From CAYVLI01 sp964452105 [NCBI: uncultured Nitrospinota bacterium] (GTDB taxonomy: Bacteria; JAUXIQ01), in assembly GCA_964452105.1 (NCBI GenBank), contig CAYVLI010000015.1, positions 1 through 16,615 on the forward strand: 16,615 bases of DNA. Reading direction: 5' to 3'. Position 1 is the stretch's first letter, and each line of letters starts with the position of its first letter. Positions 7,918-15,693 of the stretch are shown one piece after another. The notes under the pieces were generated by a model that was not told the DNA's origin, ran no database searches, and saw nothing but the letters and a program-made list of their open reading frames with translations. The position numbers and the translations under genes were made by a program.

Positions 7918-8583
7918 TTACAGCATCTGGAAAAGGGCTTGCTGAACGTAGCGGAAATTGGCTATAACGTCTGCTTTGCCGGACAGGGCGGGACCGTGAC
8001 CCGGCAGCAGATGCTCTACATCGAGCCGAGATGCTCTTATGATGCTCTCCTTCAACATCTCGGCGTCCCCGCCGGGAAGGTCCACCCTCCCCACACTGCC
8101 GTGAAATATCAGGTCTCCCGCTATAAGCGCTTTCTCCTGCTTGAAGTAAAGACAGATAGATGCGGGCGTATGTCCCGGGGTGATGATAATCTCGGCGAGG
8201 CGGGAACCTATGTACAGCTCTCCCTCACAAAGGAAAAAATCCGGCTTAATATCCGGGACATCCAGGCCGAAGGCCTTGTATACCTCACCTCCCGAACCGC
8301 GCAGGAACTCGTCTTCCATCTCGCTGACGGCTATCATGGCCCCCCTTTCCTTGAACCAGGTTGAGCCTTCGCAATGGTCGGGATGGCCGTGGGTGTTTAT
8401 GACCAGCCCGATATCGTCTGGAGACAACCCATCCTCCTCCATGGCTTTAAAAAGCTCGGGCAGGAGATGAGCGTGGCCCGGGTCCACGAGGGTGGGTGGA
8501 TTTCCATCTATGAAAATGCTGTTGCAGTTATTCTCCGTCATGCTCTGCCAGGGATAAAAGTACACATCGTCCAAAAGCTTCAT
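7918..8583 (-). CDS. Glyoxalase II-like metallo-beta-lactamase fold hydrolase
   Basis: A 221-residue MBL hydrolase of the hydroxyacylglutathione hydrolase-like group, which hydrolyses thioesters or related bonds with two metals. All expected ligands are present: THGHPDH (H65, H67, D69, H70), H138 in TPGHTPAS, D157 in AGDLIF and H196 in LLPGHGP. The segment HGSVGRVDLPGGD (161-173) is the glyoxalase II and persulphide-dioxygenase type signature. It lacks the C-terminal substrate-binding domain of classical GloB, as most short bacterial homologues do, so the substrate is unknown. The ATG at 8583 has GGAG about 10 bases upstream. It lies downstream of the CocE-like hydrolase gene on the same strand but 177 bases away, so it is probably its own unit. 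Confidence 0.9.
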   Translation of the reverse strand: MKLLDDVYFYPWQSMTENNCNSIFIDGNPPTLVDPGHAHLLPELFKAMEEDGLSPDDIGLVINTHGHPDHCEGSTWFKERGAMIAVSEMEDEFLRGSGGEVYKAFGLDVPDIKPDFFLCEGELYIGSRLAEIIITPGHTPASICLYFKQEKALIAGDLIFHGSVGRVDLPGGDAEMLKESIIRASRLDVEHLLPGHGPALSGKADVIANFRYVQQALFQML

Positions 8584-8705
8584 TATAGAGGTTCTCCCAT
8601 ATCGCTAAAGATAAACTTCACGAATATACTACTTGTAAATATGTATCATCCATCCACAAGAAGAACTGTCACCTTTAAATTTCTCCGATTCCGTTCGTGC
8701 GACTG

Positions 8706-8741
8706 CAAAGCCCACCGCCGCCAAAATAAGAGACGGCTTTG
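8706..8741 (-). terminator. Possible weak hairpin downstream of the CocE-like gene
   Basis: CAAAGCC and GGCTTTG form a seven-pair stem around a 22-base loop, 20 to 55 bases past the stop codon. No T run follows on the minus strand, so this is a weak call. Confidence 0.25.
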
Positions 8742-8760
8742 AGTAATCGTTCGGGCCTGG

Positions 8761-10713
8761 CTATAGAAGCCCGTGATGAGTCCAGGTCCGTTGATAGAAG
8801 GGATGTCCATCCAGGGTGATGTTCAACGTGAGCAGAGCGCTGCTGATGTTGACGGTCACCGTTCCTTCCATGACTATTTCCATATCCGGAAACTCTATTA
8901 CGTTTTCCACCTCCGCCTTGACCGTTGAAGCCGCAGGATCGTCCCGCCTGGCGCTTGCACTGTAGCGGTGGCCCGTAAAGAGCCTGGCTCCTCCCTCGAG
9001 GTCCATTTCCCTGTCCGACCCCGAGTGCACCGTTACTCTGCTGTCCAGAAGGTCCCGCTCAAAGTTCCATAACGGTTTAAAAAAGGTAATCTCCGGCGGC
9101 AAGGGGGCGAGGGGTATTTCCTCGTAAGGCGGCGCGGACCTTGATGGGTCTCCGGGCAAACGGATGGGTATGCTCAATGTGGCCGCATCGCTTCCGCCGA
9201 AATATATGGTATGTCTCCCCTCATGCCTGGAAGGCCAGATGCGGGGGAAATCCCCCGTGGCGATGTTAAGCCGTATGCGGTGTCCCGCCCGGACGAGATA
9301 GGATGTGGCCCAGAGGGCCATCTCCACTCTGTAAATTTCGTCAGACGAAATCGGCGAAGGCGACTCGTGCGATTCCCTGTGCGTCATATCAAGCCATGAA
9401 GAGCTTATGAGGGTAGATCCGCCGTCTGGCGCCACATCACACAACTTGGCCACCAGGACGGCATCGGGTATGTCTGTGGAAACACTTATCTTCAACGTGG
9501 TGGAACCGGCTATTTCGAGGTCTTGCTCCAGTGGCTGCGAGGTGAAGCTGAGTGATTTCGCCTCGTCCTCCCTCTGATCCATCGGCAGGCCTATGTTGAA
9601 TGCGAAGGGATTCCACAATCCCGCCGCGGCGCCCACGGTGGGGTCGTGCTCCACGCTCTGCGCCCCCCGCTCCACGGATGCGCCACCTTCCACAAGCGCG
9701 TTATTTTCAGCCAGCTCATAATCACTGGTTACGGTCTGAGGGATGGGCCAGTCCTCTTCGAAGCGCCACTGATCGAGCCCCTGCACGTAAATGGATACGG
9801 GCGGCTCTTCCATGACGCCGGTGTCCCGCCCTTTGAGGTGGTGATCGAACCAGCGCATTATTTCACCGAAGGCGTCTATGCGGGGCAGCAGGGAACGGTT
9901 GGGGAAATCGTGCATCCAGGGGCCCATGATGAGCTTCTTGGGGCAGCTCAGCGCCCCGTAGCAGCGCACCATGGCATCCGCGAAGATGTCTCTCCATCCG
10001 CCGATTAGCAGAGTAGGCACTTCGATCTTATCGCATACAAGCTCAGGGCTGCCCTGCTTCCACACATCGTTGTAGGTGGGGTTATCCATGGCCGCCATCA
10101 GATAGGGGACGTAGTCTTCCAGGCGCTCGGTCCACAGCCGCAGCCAGCGACCTTCATCATCCCTGTACATTGGCGGCATGGCGTTCATGACCAGCATCCA
10201 TGCGCACCATCCCCCGGACATGTTGAGCATGTTGAAGCGGCCTCCGGGGTAGGAGAAGTCCAGGTATATGTTCATCCCCGCAAAAGTAGGAACGGTCGCC
10301 TCCAGATGGGGCGGCTGTTGAGCTGCCACCAGCAGGGAAGTGAATCCCCCGTAGGACATGCCCCACTGCCCTACCCTGCCGTTGCACCATTCCTGCGCGG
10401 CTATCCACTCGATGGCGTCGTAGCCGTCCTCCTGCTCCTTGAGAGACATAATCTCCGTGGTCTTGCCCCCGGAACCACCTGTGCCGCGGATGTCTATCAG
10501 CAGCCCGGCATAGCCTCTTCGGGCGATTTCCATATAGGTTTCCTTGTAAGCCACACCAATGTAGTCGTCCTTATGATAAGGAACATAGGTGAAAACGGCG
10601 GGCGCCGGCCCCTCGGTAGAAGGCAGGAAAAGGTCTGCGGCCAGCTCCACACCGTCGCGCATGGGTATAAAAACGTTCTTGACAATTCTCACTCCCTGGC
10701 CTTGTGTTTCCAT
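8761..10713 (-). CDS. CocE/NonD family serine hydrolase (X-Pro dipeptidyl-peptidase S15-like)
   Basis: Alpha/beta hydrolase of the group that includes cocaine esterase and X-Pro dipeptidyl peptidases; it cleaves esters, amides or X-Pro bonds. At 650 residues it has an N-terminal hydrolase domain with the full catalytic triad: S120 in GQWGMSYGG, D242 in GGWRDIF and H268 in GPWMHDF. A helical cap insertion lies around 150-230. The region from about 320 to 540 is the beta-rich jelly-roll (PepX_C) domain, including an RAGHRIRLNIATGDFPR segment typical of the family. About 100 further residues follow. There is no signal peptide, so it is probably cytoplasmic. AAGGAG stands six bases before the ATG, the clearest ribosome site among the minus-strand genes. 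It diverges from mmsA. The true substrate is unknown. Confidence 0.9.
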   Translation of the reverse strand: METQGQGVRIVKNVFIPMRDGVELAADLFLPSTEGPAPAVFTYVPYHKDDYIGVAYKETYMEIARRGYAGLLIDIRGTGGSGGKTTEIMSLKEQEDGYDAIEWIAAQEWCNGRVGQWGMSYGGFTSLLVAAQQPPHLEATVPTFAGMNIYLDFSYPGGRFNMLNMSGGWCAWMLVMNAMPPMYRDDEGRWLRLWTERLEDYVPYLMAAMDNPTYNDVWKQGSPELVCDKIEVPTLLIGGWRDIFADAMVRCYGALSCPKKLIMGPWMHDFPNRSLLPRIDAFGEIMRWFDHHLKGRDTGVMEEPPVSIYVQGLDQWRFEEDWPIPQTVTSDYELAENNALVEGGASVERGAQSVEHDPTVGAAAGLWNPFAFNIGLPMDQREDEAKSLSFTSQPLEQDLEIAGSTTLKISVSTDIPDAVLVAKLCDVAPDGGSTLISSSWLDMTHRESHESPSPISSDEIYRVEMALWATSYLVRAGHRIRLNIATGDFPRIWPSRHEGRHTIYFGGSDAATLSIPIRLPGDPSRSAPPYEEIPLAPLPPEITFFKPLWNFERDLLDSRVTVHSGSDREMDLEGGARLFTGHRYSASARRDDPAASTVKAEVENVIEFPDMEIVMEGTVTVNISSALLTLNITLDGHPFYQRTWTHHGLL

Positions 10714-10897
10714 GATTGCTCCTTTCCATGGGGTCGGAGGGAAAACAATATTGTCATGATGCCTTATGCTTTACCCTATTTCAACTTTTAATGTAATGCT
10801 ATAATGTAGCAAGAACTACGACAATATAACCGCCTGCCGAAGAATATGTCTTTGTTCCGAGCTTTCGTCAGCGCAGCAAGCTAAAAAGGGGGATGAA
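10714..10897. promoter_or_regulatory. Divergent promoter region between the CocE-like hydrolase and mmsA
   Basis: A perfect TATAAT lies at 10800-10805 on the plus strand, about 90 bases before the mmsA start, without a good -35 at standard spacing. ACAATATTGT at 10745-10754 is a perfect ten-base palindrome, and the same half site ACAATAT recurs at 10821-10827 just past the expected transcription start. This could be a two-site operator acting on both genes, but no regulator gene is near. Confidence 0.35.
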
Positions 10898-12349
10898 ATG
10901 GGATTGCGAAATGTTAAAAACTATATAGATGGTCAGTGGGAAGATTCGTCCGGCGAACTTTTGGATGTGATGAATCCGGCTACGGGAGAAGCCATCGCCA
11001 GAGTGCCTCTCTCGACGACTGAGGAAGTCAACAAAGCCATTGCGTCTGCGCGCTCCGCCTTCCCCGCATGGAGAGAGACTCCGCCACTGACCCGCGCTCG
11101 CTACATGTTCAAACTGAAAGAACTGATGGAGGAAAATCTTGAGGATATGGCCCGAACCCTAACCGAGGAAGAAGGGAAAACCTTCGCTGAGGCGCTGGGG
11201 GAGGTAAAGCGCGGGCTGGAGAACGTGGAAGTGGCGGCGGGCATTCCATCCATGATGATGGGCTACAACCTGGAGGATGTGGCCAAAGACATAGACTGCG
11301 TTGCCGTGCGCCAGCCCGTGGGCGTCTTCGCCGCCATTGCACCCTTCAACTTCCCGGTCATGGTCCCGCTCTGGTTCTTACCTTACGCAGTGGCCTGCGG
11401 CAACACTTTTATATTGAAACCATCCGAGCAGGTTCCCTTCAGCCAGGAGAGAATTTTTCAACTCATCGACCAAATAGGCCTTCCGCCCGGTGTTATTAAC
11501 CTGGTGAACGGCGCCAGAGGAGCGGTGGACGCTCTCCTGGACAGCGACGAGATCGATGGGATATCGTTCGTCGGCTCCAGCCCCGTAGCCAGGCACGTAT
11601 ACTCCAGGGCCGCCGAAACCGGCAAGAGGGCTCAGTGTCTGGGCGGCGCCAAGAACTTCCTGGTGGTCATGCCGGACGCCCCTCTTAAAGAGACGGTGGA
11701 AGCCATCATGACCTCCTGCTTCGGCTGCGCCGGTGAGCGCTGTCTATCGGGAAGCGTTATCCTGGGAGTCGGCGAAGCATACGAGCCGCTTAAAGAAAAG
11801 ATAACGGACATGGCAGGAAAGCTCAAAATAGGCAACGGATTGCAGGAAGGGATTCAGATGGGGCCGGTAATATCCAGGCCGCACCTGGAGCGAATTCTGA
11901 GCTACATAGATAAAGGAATCGAGGAGGGCGCCGCACTTATTTTGGACGGTCGGGGCGTACGGGTCGAGGGACACGGCAGCGGTTACTTCATAGGCCCCAC
12001 CATATTCGATAACGTCCACCCGGACATGACCATAGCCAACGAGGAAATCTTCGGCCCGGTGGTCAGTATGATAAAGGCCGGAGACCTCGATGAAGCCATA
12101 AAAATAATACGCAAAAACCGATACGGCAATACCACTTCCATTTTCACTTCGAGCGGAAAATCGGCGCGTGAATTCAAGTATCGGGTCGAGTGCAGCATGA
12201 TAGGCATAAATATCGGCGTAGCCGCTCCCATGGCGTTCTTCTCCTTCGGCGGCGCCAAGGGCTCCTTCTTCGGGGACCTCAAGGGCCACGGGAGGGACTC
12301 GATAGAGTTCTATACCGATAAGAAGATGGTTATTTCAAGATGGTTTTAA
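10898..12349 (+). CDS. mmsA: CoA-acylating methylmalonate-semialdehyde dehydrogenase-type aldehyde dehydrogenase
   Basis: Oxidises methylmalonate (or malonate) semialdehyde with NAD and CoA, releasing CO2 and giving propionyl-CoA (or acetyl-CoA), as in valine, thymine or inositol breakdown. The 483 residues match the family. Catalytic C282 lies in CAGERC, and N151 in APFNFP holds the oxyanion. The usual aldehyde-dehydrogenase general-base motif ELGGK is replaced by CLGGAKN (247-253), lacking the glutamate, which is the mark of the CoA-dependent MmsA/IolA group. FGPVVSM and the C-terminal KGSFFGDL and SRWF are also typical. Members usually read GQRCMA at the nucleophile; GERCLS here is a mild departure. 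A GGGGG ribosome site precedes the ATG. The TrmN6-like gene follows after 22 bases and may share its transcript. Confidence 0.88.
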   Translation: MGLRNVKNYIDGQWEDSSGELLDVMNPATGEAIARVPLSTTEEVNKAIASARSAFPAWRETPPLTRARYMFKLKELMEENLEDMARTLTEEEGKTFAEALGEVKRGLENVEVAAGIPSMMMGYNLEDVAKDIDCVAVRQPVGVFAAIAPFNFPVMVPLWFLPYAVACGNTFILKPSEQVPFSQERIFQLIDQIGLPPGVINLVNGARGAVDALLDSDEIDGISFVGSSPVARHVYSRAAETGKRAQCLGGAKNFLVVMPDAPLKETVEAIMTSCFGCAGERCLSGSVILGVGEAYEPLKEKITDMAGKLKIGNGLQEGIQMGPVISRPHLERILSYIDKGIEEGAALILDGRGVRVEGHGSGYFIGPTIFDNVHPDMTIANEEIFGPVVSMIKAGDLDEAIKIIRKNRYGNTTSIFTSSGKSAREFKYRVECSMIGINIGVAAPMAFFSFGGAKGSFFGDLKGHGRDSIEFYTDKKMVISRWF

Positions 12350-12371
12350 ATCTTTATGCGCATCTCCCGGC

Positions 12372-13067
12372 ATGAGCAATAGGATAAAACTACGGCAGAG
12401 CGAGCGCGGCTACCGTTACTCCCTTGACCCCTTCTTGCTCGCTCGCTTCGTGCAGTTGAAGGGGAGCGAGCGTGTGGTCGACCTGGGGACGGGAAACGGG
12501 ATCATCGCCATACTGCTAACCGCACGATGCCAGGAAATCCGGGTGACGGGTATAGAGCTTCAGGAGGGGCTGGCCGCGATGGCGGCGGAGAACGTGCGGC
12601 AGAACGGCTTGGATGAAAGGGTAAGCATCCTTCATGGAGACATCAAGGAGGTCCGTTCCCTTCTGCCCGCAGAGAGTTTCGAGGTGGCGGTGGGCAATCC
12701 CCCTTTTCGCAGGGTCGAAACCGGCCGAATCAACCCCTCTGAAGAAAAAGCGGTCGCCCGACACGAGATAAAGCTATCCCTGAACGATTTCGTGTCCGCC
12801 TGCGCCTATCTGATAACCAACAGGGGTCGGCTGAACATCATATACCACCCGGGCAGACTGGCGGAAGTTTTCGAGGTTTTTCGTCAATACAGAATAGCGC
12901 CCCGCCGTATGCGCTCCATTCACTCCAGCAGGGATTCTCAGGCTAATATGGTCATGCTGGAGGGGGTAAAAAACGGCAGGAATTCATTGACCATAGAAAA
13001 ACCCCTTATAATTTATAAAGAGGGGAAAGAATACACCGAGGAAGTGAAGCGCGCTTTCCCAGAGTGA
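12372..13067 (+). CDS. tRNA1(Val) A37 N6-methyltransferase-like SAM-dependent methyltransferase
   Basis: A 231-residue class I methyltransferase resembling TrmN6/YfiC, which methylates N6 of A37 in valine tRNA. The opening residues carry the family pattern KLRQSERGYRYSLDPFLLA. The SAM-binding motif I is VDLGTGNG (36-43), an acidic residue for the SAM ribose follows in GIELQ (60-64), and the N6-adenine signature is NPPF (109-112). SRDSQANMVMLEG near the C-terminus is typical of this group. No clear ribosome site precedes the ATG, which fits coupling to mmsA 22 bases upstream. rsmI follows directly, an arrangement common in several bacterial groups, and supports an RNA-modification role. Other NPPF-type RNA or protein methyltransferases remain possible. 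Confidence 0.82.
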   Translation: MSNRIKLRQSERGYRYSLDPFLLARFVQLKGSERVVDLGTGNGIIAILLTARCQEIRVTGIELQEGLAAMAAENVRQNGLDERVSILHGDIKEVRSLLPAESFEVAVGNPPFRRVETGRINPSEEKAVARHEIKLSLNDFVSACAYLITNRGRLNIIYHPGRLAEVFEVFRQYRIAPRRMRSIHSSRDSQANMVMLEGVKNGRNSLTIEKPLIIYKEGKEYTEEVKRAFPE

Positions 13068-13171
13068 CTATTTGTGCTTATCGCGCATACGCTCCCGTCT
13101 CCTGTAAGAGGCGAAGCCTGAAATTTCAGACTCAGGTGCATCATCGCCTGGATTCCCGGAGGGTAAACAGG

Positions 13172-13873
13172 TTGGCTGAAAAAGATAACGAAACGACAGG
13201 TACGCTTTACATAGTGGCCACCCCCATTGGGAACCTGGAGGATATCACCCTCAGGGCCATGCGCATCCTCAAAGAGGTTGACCTCATTGCGGCGGAAGAC
13301 ACCCGCAGGACCATCAAACTGCTCAATCGATACCAGATAAGCAAACCCATCACCAGCTATCACGATTTCAATAAGGAACAGAAGGGGAGTTACCTCATCG
13401 AGAGACTGGTGAGCGGGTTCGACGTCGCGCTGGTGACTGACGCAGGCACACCGGGGATTTCCGACCCCGGCTATTACCTTGTCAACCTGGCGCTTAAAAT
13501 ACCCATCAAAGTGGTGCCCATACCCGGGCCCAACGCAGCCGTCACCGCCCTATCGGTATCAGGGCTTCCCACGGACAGGTTCGTCGTGGAAAACTTCCTG
13601 CCCCGCAAAAAGGGCGCCCGGAACAGGAGGCTCCTGGAACTGTCTGAAGAAGAGCGCACCATCGTAATCTTCGAATCTCCTTACAGGATAAAGAAAATCC
13701 TCCAGGAAATGCTGGAAATATTCGGTGATAGAGAGGCCGTGCTGGCCAGGGAGCTGACCAAGCTGCATGAACAGCTATACCGAGGGAGGCTGAGCGAAAT
13801 ATCAGGAGAATTGGGCGAGGAAAAAGTCAAGGGAGAGCTGACACTTATATTGAGAGGCCGAAAGGACAGTTAA
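13172..13873 (+). CDS. rsmI: 16S rRNA (cytidine1402-2'-O)-methyltransferase
   Basis: Tetrapyrrole-methylase-fold enzyme that methylates the 2'-O of C1402 in 16S rRNA. The frame is open back to a GTG at 13064 overlapping the previous stop, but I choose the TTG at 13172. It has GGAGG at 13158-13162 nine bases upstream, and the family normally starts just before GTLYIVATPIGNLEDIT. The extra upstream residues look non-coding. Landmarks are LYIVATPIGNLED, AAEDTRRT, ALVTDAGTPGISDPG (the SAM-binding loop), PIPGPNA and IFESPYR. The resulting 233 residues are shorter than the roughly 280 of E. coli RsmI because the C-terminal small domain is missing, as in many bacterial homologues. It probably shares a transcript with the TrmN6-like gene. 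Confidence 0.92.
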   Translation: MAEKDNETTGTLYIVATPIGNLEDITLRAMRILKEVDLIAAEDTRRTIKLLNRYQISKPITSYHDFNKEQKGSYLIERLVSGFDVALVTDAGTPGISDPGYYLVNLALKIPIKVVPIPGPNAAVTALSVSGLPTDRFVVENFLPRKKGARNRRLLELSEEERTIVIFESPYRIKKILQEMLEIFGDREAVLARELTKLHEQLYRGRLSEISGELGEEKVKGELTLILRGRKDS

Positions 13874-14202
13874 GTTTATCAGCCCCTGCTATCCCTTTAA
13901 TCAGAATTATCATACAACTCCGAATTACTACCCACCGGAACTACTTCACAAAGCCCTGAACGAACCCTCGTCCCCGGGGGGGTTCAGGAGAATACTTGAC
14001 AACGATACTTCCAATTTTGATAATGAGTGCGGCCAGGCGGCAGGCCCTGAGTTCGGAACATCATCGTAAGCGTATTGAAGAACAGGCCTAAAACCGCCGG
14101 GAGCCGTCAGCTCTTTCAAGCTTCAGGTATTCCCGTCAACCTACTGTATGGCAGCGCCAATTCTACTGCAGAGCAGCGGACGAAAAACAAAAGGAGAATA
14201 TT
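13874..14202 (+). other. Intergenic region with hairpin, strong promoter and long leader
   Basis: The 329 bases between rsmI and the acyl-CoA dehydrogenase hold no convincing gene. CCTGAAC (13955-13961) pairs with GTTCAGG (13982-13988), and GAACCC/GGGTTC inside can form an alternative stem with a CCCCGGGG core. No T run follows. A strong promoter and then about 170 bases of leader follow. I recognise no known riboswitch in the leader. Confidence 0.5.
13996..14024 (+). promoter_or_regulatory. Near-consensus sigma70-type promoter of the acyl-CoA dehydrogenase gene
   Basis: A perfect TTGACA at 13996-14001 is followed by a 17-base spacer and GATAAT (five of six) at 14019-14024. This is the best promoter match in the window. 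Transcription would start near 14031, leaving an unusually long leader of about 170 bases before the GTG at 14203. Confidence 0.6.
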
Positions 14203-15363
14203 GTGTACGCACCGCTATTCTATTCGAAAGAAGAAATAGAATTACGAGAGCAAGCCAGAGCCTTCATGAAAAGCGAAATAGAGCCCCACATGGCAGCCAT
14301 GGACAGAGAGAACAAATATCCCTTTGAGTTGCTGAAAAAGCTCGGGGAAAAAGACTACATAGGGGTCAGGTTTCCCAAAGAATATGGCGGTGCGGGAAAA
14401 GATATCGTGTCAGAGACGATTGTGAATGAACAGGTGGGAGGTGCAAGCATTGCCATGGCATGTGCCCGAAGTGTTACAAGCTACGTGGCTCATGCCATCA
14501 ACGAATACGGCAGCCACGAGCAAAAGAGCAAGTACCTGCCTAAAATGTTCTCCGGTGAATGGCCGGCGGCAGAGTGTTTGACCGAGGCCGTCGGCGGCTC
14601 GGATGCGGCGCGAATCAAAACAGCGGCCGTCAAGGGAGCGGATGGATATACCTTAAAAGGCGAAAAACGATTCCAGGCAAGCGGGGGCGTTGCTGATGTA
14701 ATGTTAGTTTACGCCATCACGGATAACACCGTAAACCCCCGGGAAGGCATGAGCGCTTTTATTGTGGAGAAAGGCTGGGAGGGCCTTCATACAGGAAAGC
14801 TGTTCGATACTATGGGTTACCGCGGGCTTGAAGTGGTCTCTGAAATGGTATTCAACGATATGAAGGTCCCTGAGGAAAATCTTCTGGGCAGAGAAGGCGA
14901 CGGCTGGAAGATGATCCTTTCCATGTTGAACGGCGAGCGCGCTATCGTAAGCGCAAGCTTCATCGGGGCGGCGCAGAGCTGCCTGGAGATTGCGGCAAGA
15001 TACTCCGACGAGCGAGTTGCCTTCCATAAACCTATCAGGAAATGGGAGGGAATCAGCTACAAAATGGCCGATATGGCCGCCACCATCGAGTCTGCAAAAC
15101 TTCTTTGCTGCCAGGCCGCAAGGATGATAGACAAGGGGCTGGATGCCACCAAAGAAGCCGCCATGGCCAAAATGGTCTCCACCGAAGGCGCTTTTAACGT
15201 CATTAACAACGCCATGCAAATAATGGGAGGCATCGGTTACACCACCCACTATCCCATCGAACGCCACTTCCGGGATGCCAGAAACGGCCTATTCGTGGCA
15301 GGCACGAGCGAAATGATGAAGCTTATCATCCAGCGGGAAACCTACAAGGAAATAATGGGATAA
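14203..15363 (+). CDS. Acyl-CoA dehydrogenase (FAD flavoprotein) with isovaleryl-CoA dehydrogenase-type catalytic base
   Basis: Flavoenzyme that introduces the alpha-beta double bond into an acyl-CoA and passes electrons to electron-transfer flavoprotein. The 386 residues match the family. CLTEAVGGSD (125-134) is the flavin-binding signature, slightly altered from TEPxxGSD, and KRFQASGGVAD (155-165) and GYRGLE (205-210) are recognisable. The C-terminal motif that in medium-chain dehydrogenase carries the base as YEGTSE reads FVAGTSE, with A366 in place of Glu. E245 in LNGERAIV occupies the helix position where isovaleryl-CoA and long-chain enzymes hold their base. This points to a branched-chain or long-chain substrate (inference). 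The start is GTG at 14203, with AAGGAG six bases upstream. Confidence 0.9.
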   Translation: MYAPLFYSKEEIELREQARAFMKSEIEPHMAAMDRENKYPFELLKKLGEKDYIGVRFPKEYGGAGKDIVSETIVNEQVGGASIAMACARSVTSYVAHAINEYGSHEQKSKYLPKMFSGEWPAAECLTEAVGGSDAARIKTAAVKGADGYTLKGEKRFQASGGVADVMLVYAITDNTVNPREGMSAFIVEKGWEGLHTGKLFDTMGYRGLEVVSEMVFNDMKVPEENLLGREGDGWKMILSMLNGERAIVSASFIGAAQSCLEIAARYSDERVAFHKPIRKWEGISYKMADMAATIESAKLLCCQAARMIDKGLDATKEAAMAKMVSTEGAFNVINNAMQIMGGIGYTTHYPIERHFRDARNGLFVAGTSEMMKLIIQRETYKEIMG

Positions 15364-15693
15364 AAAGAGTTGCAGCTTGCAGGTACCCCAAGGCAGAAGA
15401 GATAGAGCAGATGCAATACCTCTTTGAGGGGAAGCTTGATCCTCTCAAGATAAGCGCCGGTGAAATCTCCAAAAGGATATCGGCAGTGGGTGCATTTAAA
15501 TCTGTCCTCCTCTCGCCACGATGTTTTTTAGTTCATTTTTCGGTCGCTTTCCATTAGACTGAAGCGCAGGGAGGGGTTGAATCAACCCGGTTGCAATCTA
15601 ATGATACTGAAAGCATGGAGGAATACTGCAATATTTCTTAGAGGATAATGGGGCTGCAGTGGAGCGTAGCGCCGAGACAAGGAGGGCGAAGAC
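15364..15693 (+). other. Intergenic region with a possible gene remnant and a 15-base inverted repeat
   Basis: No complete gene is visible in these 330 bases. The first half reads in one frame as protein-like sequence (15363-15554) with an ATG at 15411 and a stop at 15555-15557; it could be a very short gene or a decayed fragment, and I cannot name it. GGGTTGA (15574-15580) and TCAACCC (15582-15588) form a perfect inverted repeat around one A, about 105 bases before the next gene, and resemble an operator. No clear promoter boxes at standard spacing were found. Confidence 0.4.
15411..15557 (+). pseudogene. Possible short ORF or decayed gene fragment, unrecognised
   Basis: Forty-eight codons from an ATG at 15411, with coding-like amphipathic content in the first 30 (FEGKLDPLKISAGEISKRIS). 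The frame is open upstream of the ATG back into the end of the dehydrogenase gene, without a start codon or clear ribosome site, and the last third is less protein-like. I do not recognise it and it may be chance. Confidence 0.2.

Noticed and set aside
7918-8583. Suspicion that the second MBL hydrolase lacks a ligand because AVSEME has Ser where some families have His
   Set aside because: In the glyoxalase II pattern that position is not a ligand; all seven expected ligands are present.
11744-12289. 181-codon minus-strand open frame opposite mmsA
   Set aside because: Antisense shadow with no recognisable motif; the MmsA-type reading covers the region fully.
13064-13171. N-terminal extension of RsmI to a GTG overlapping the TrmN6-like stop codon
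   Set aside because: The extra 36 residues do not resemble the family, and the TTG at 13172 has a good GGAGG at proper spacing.
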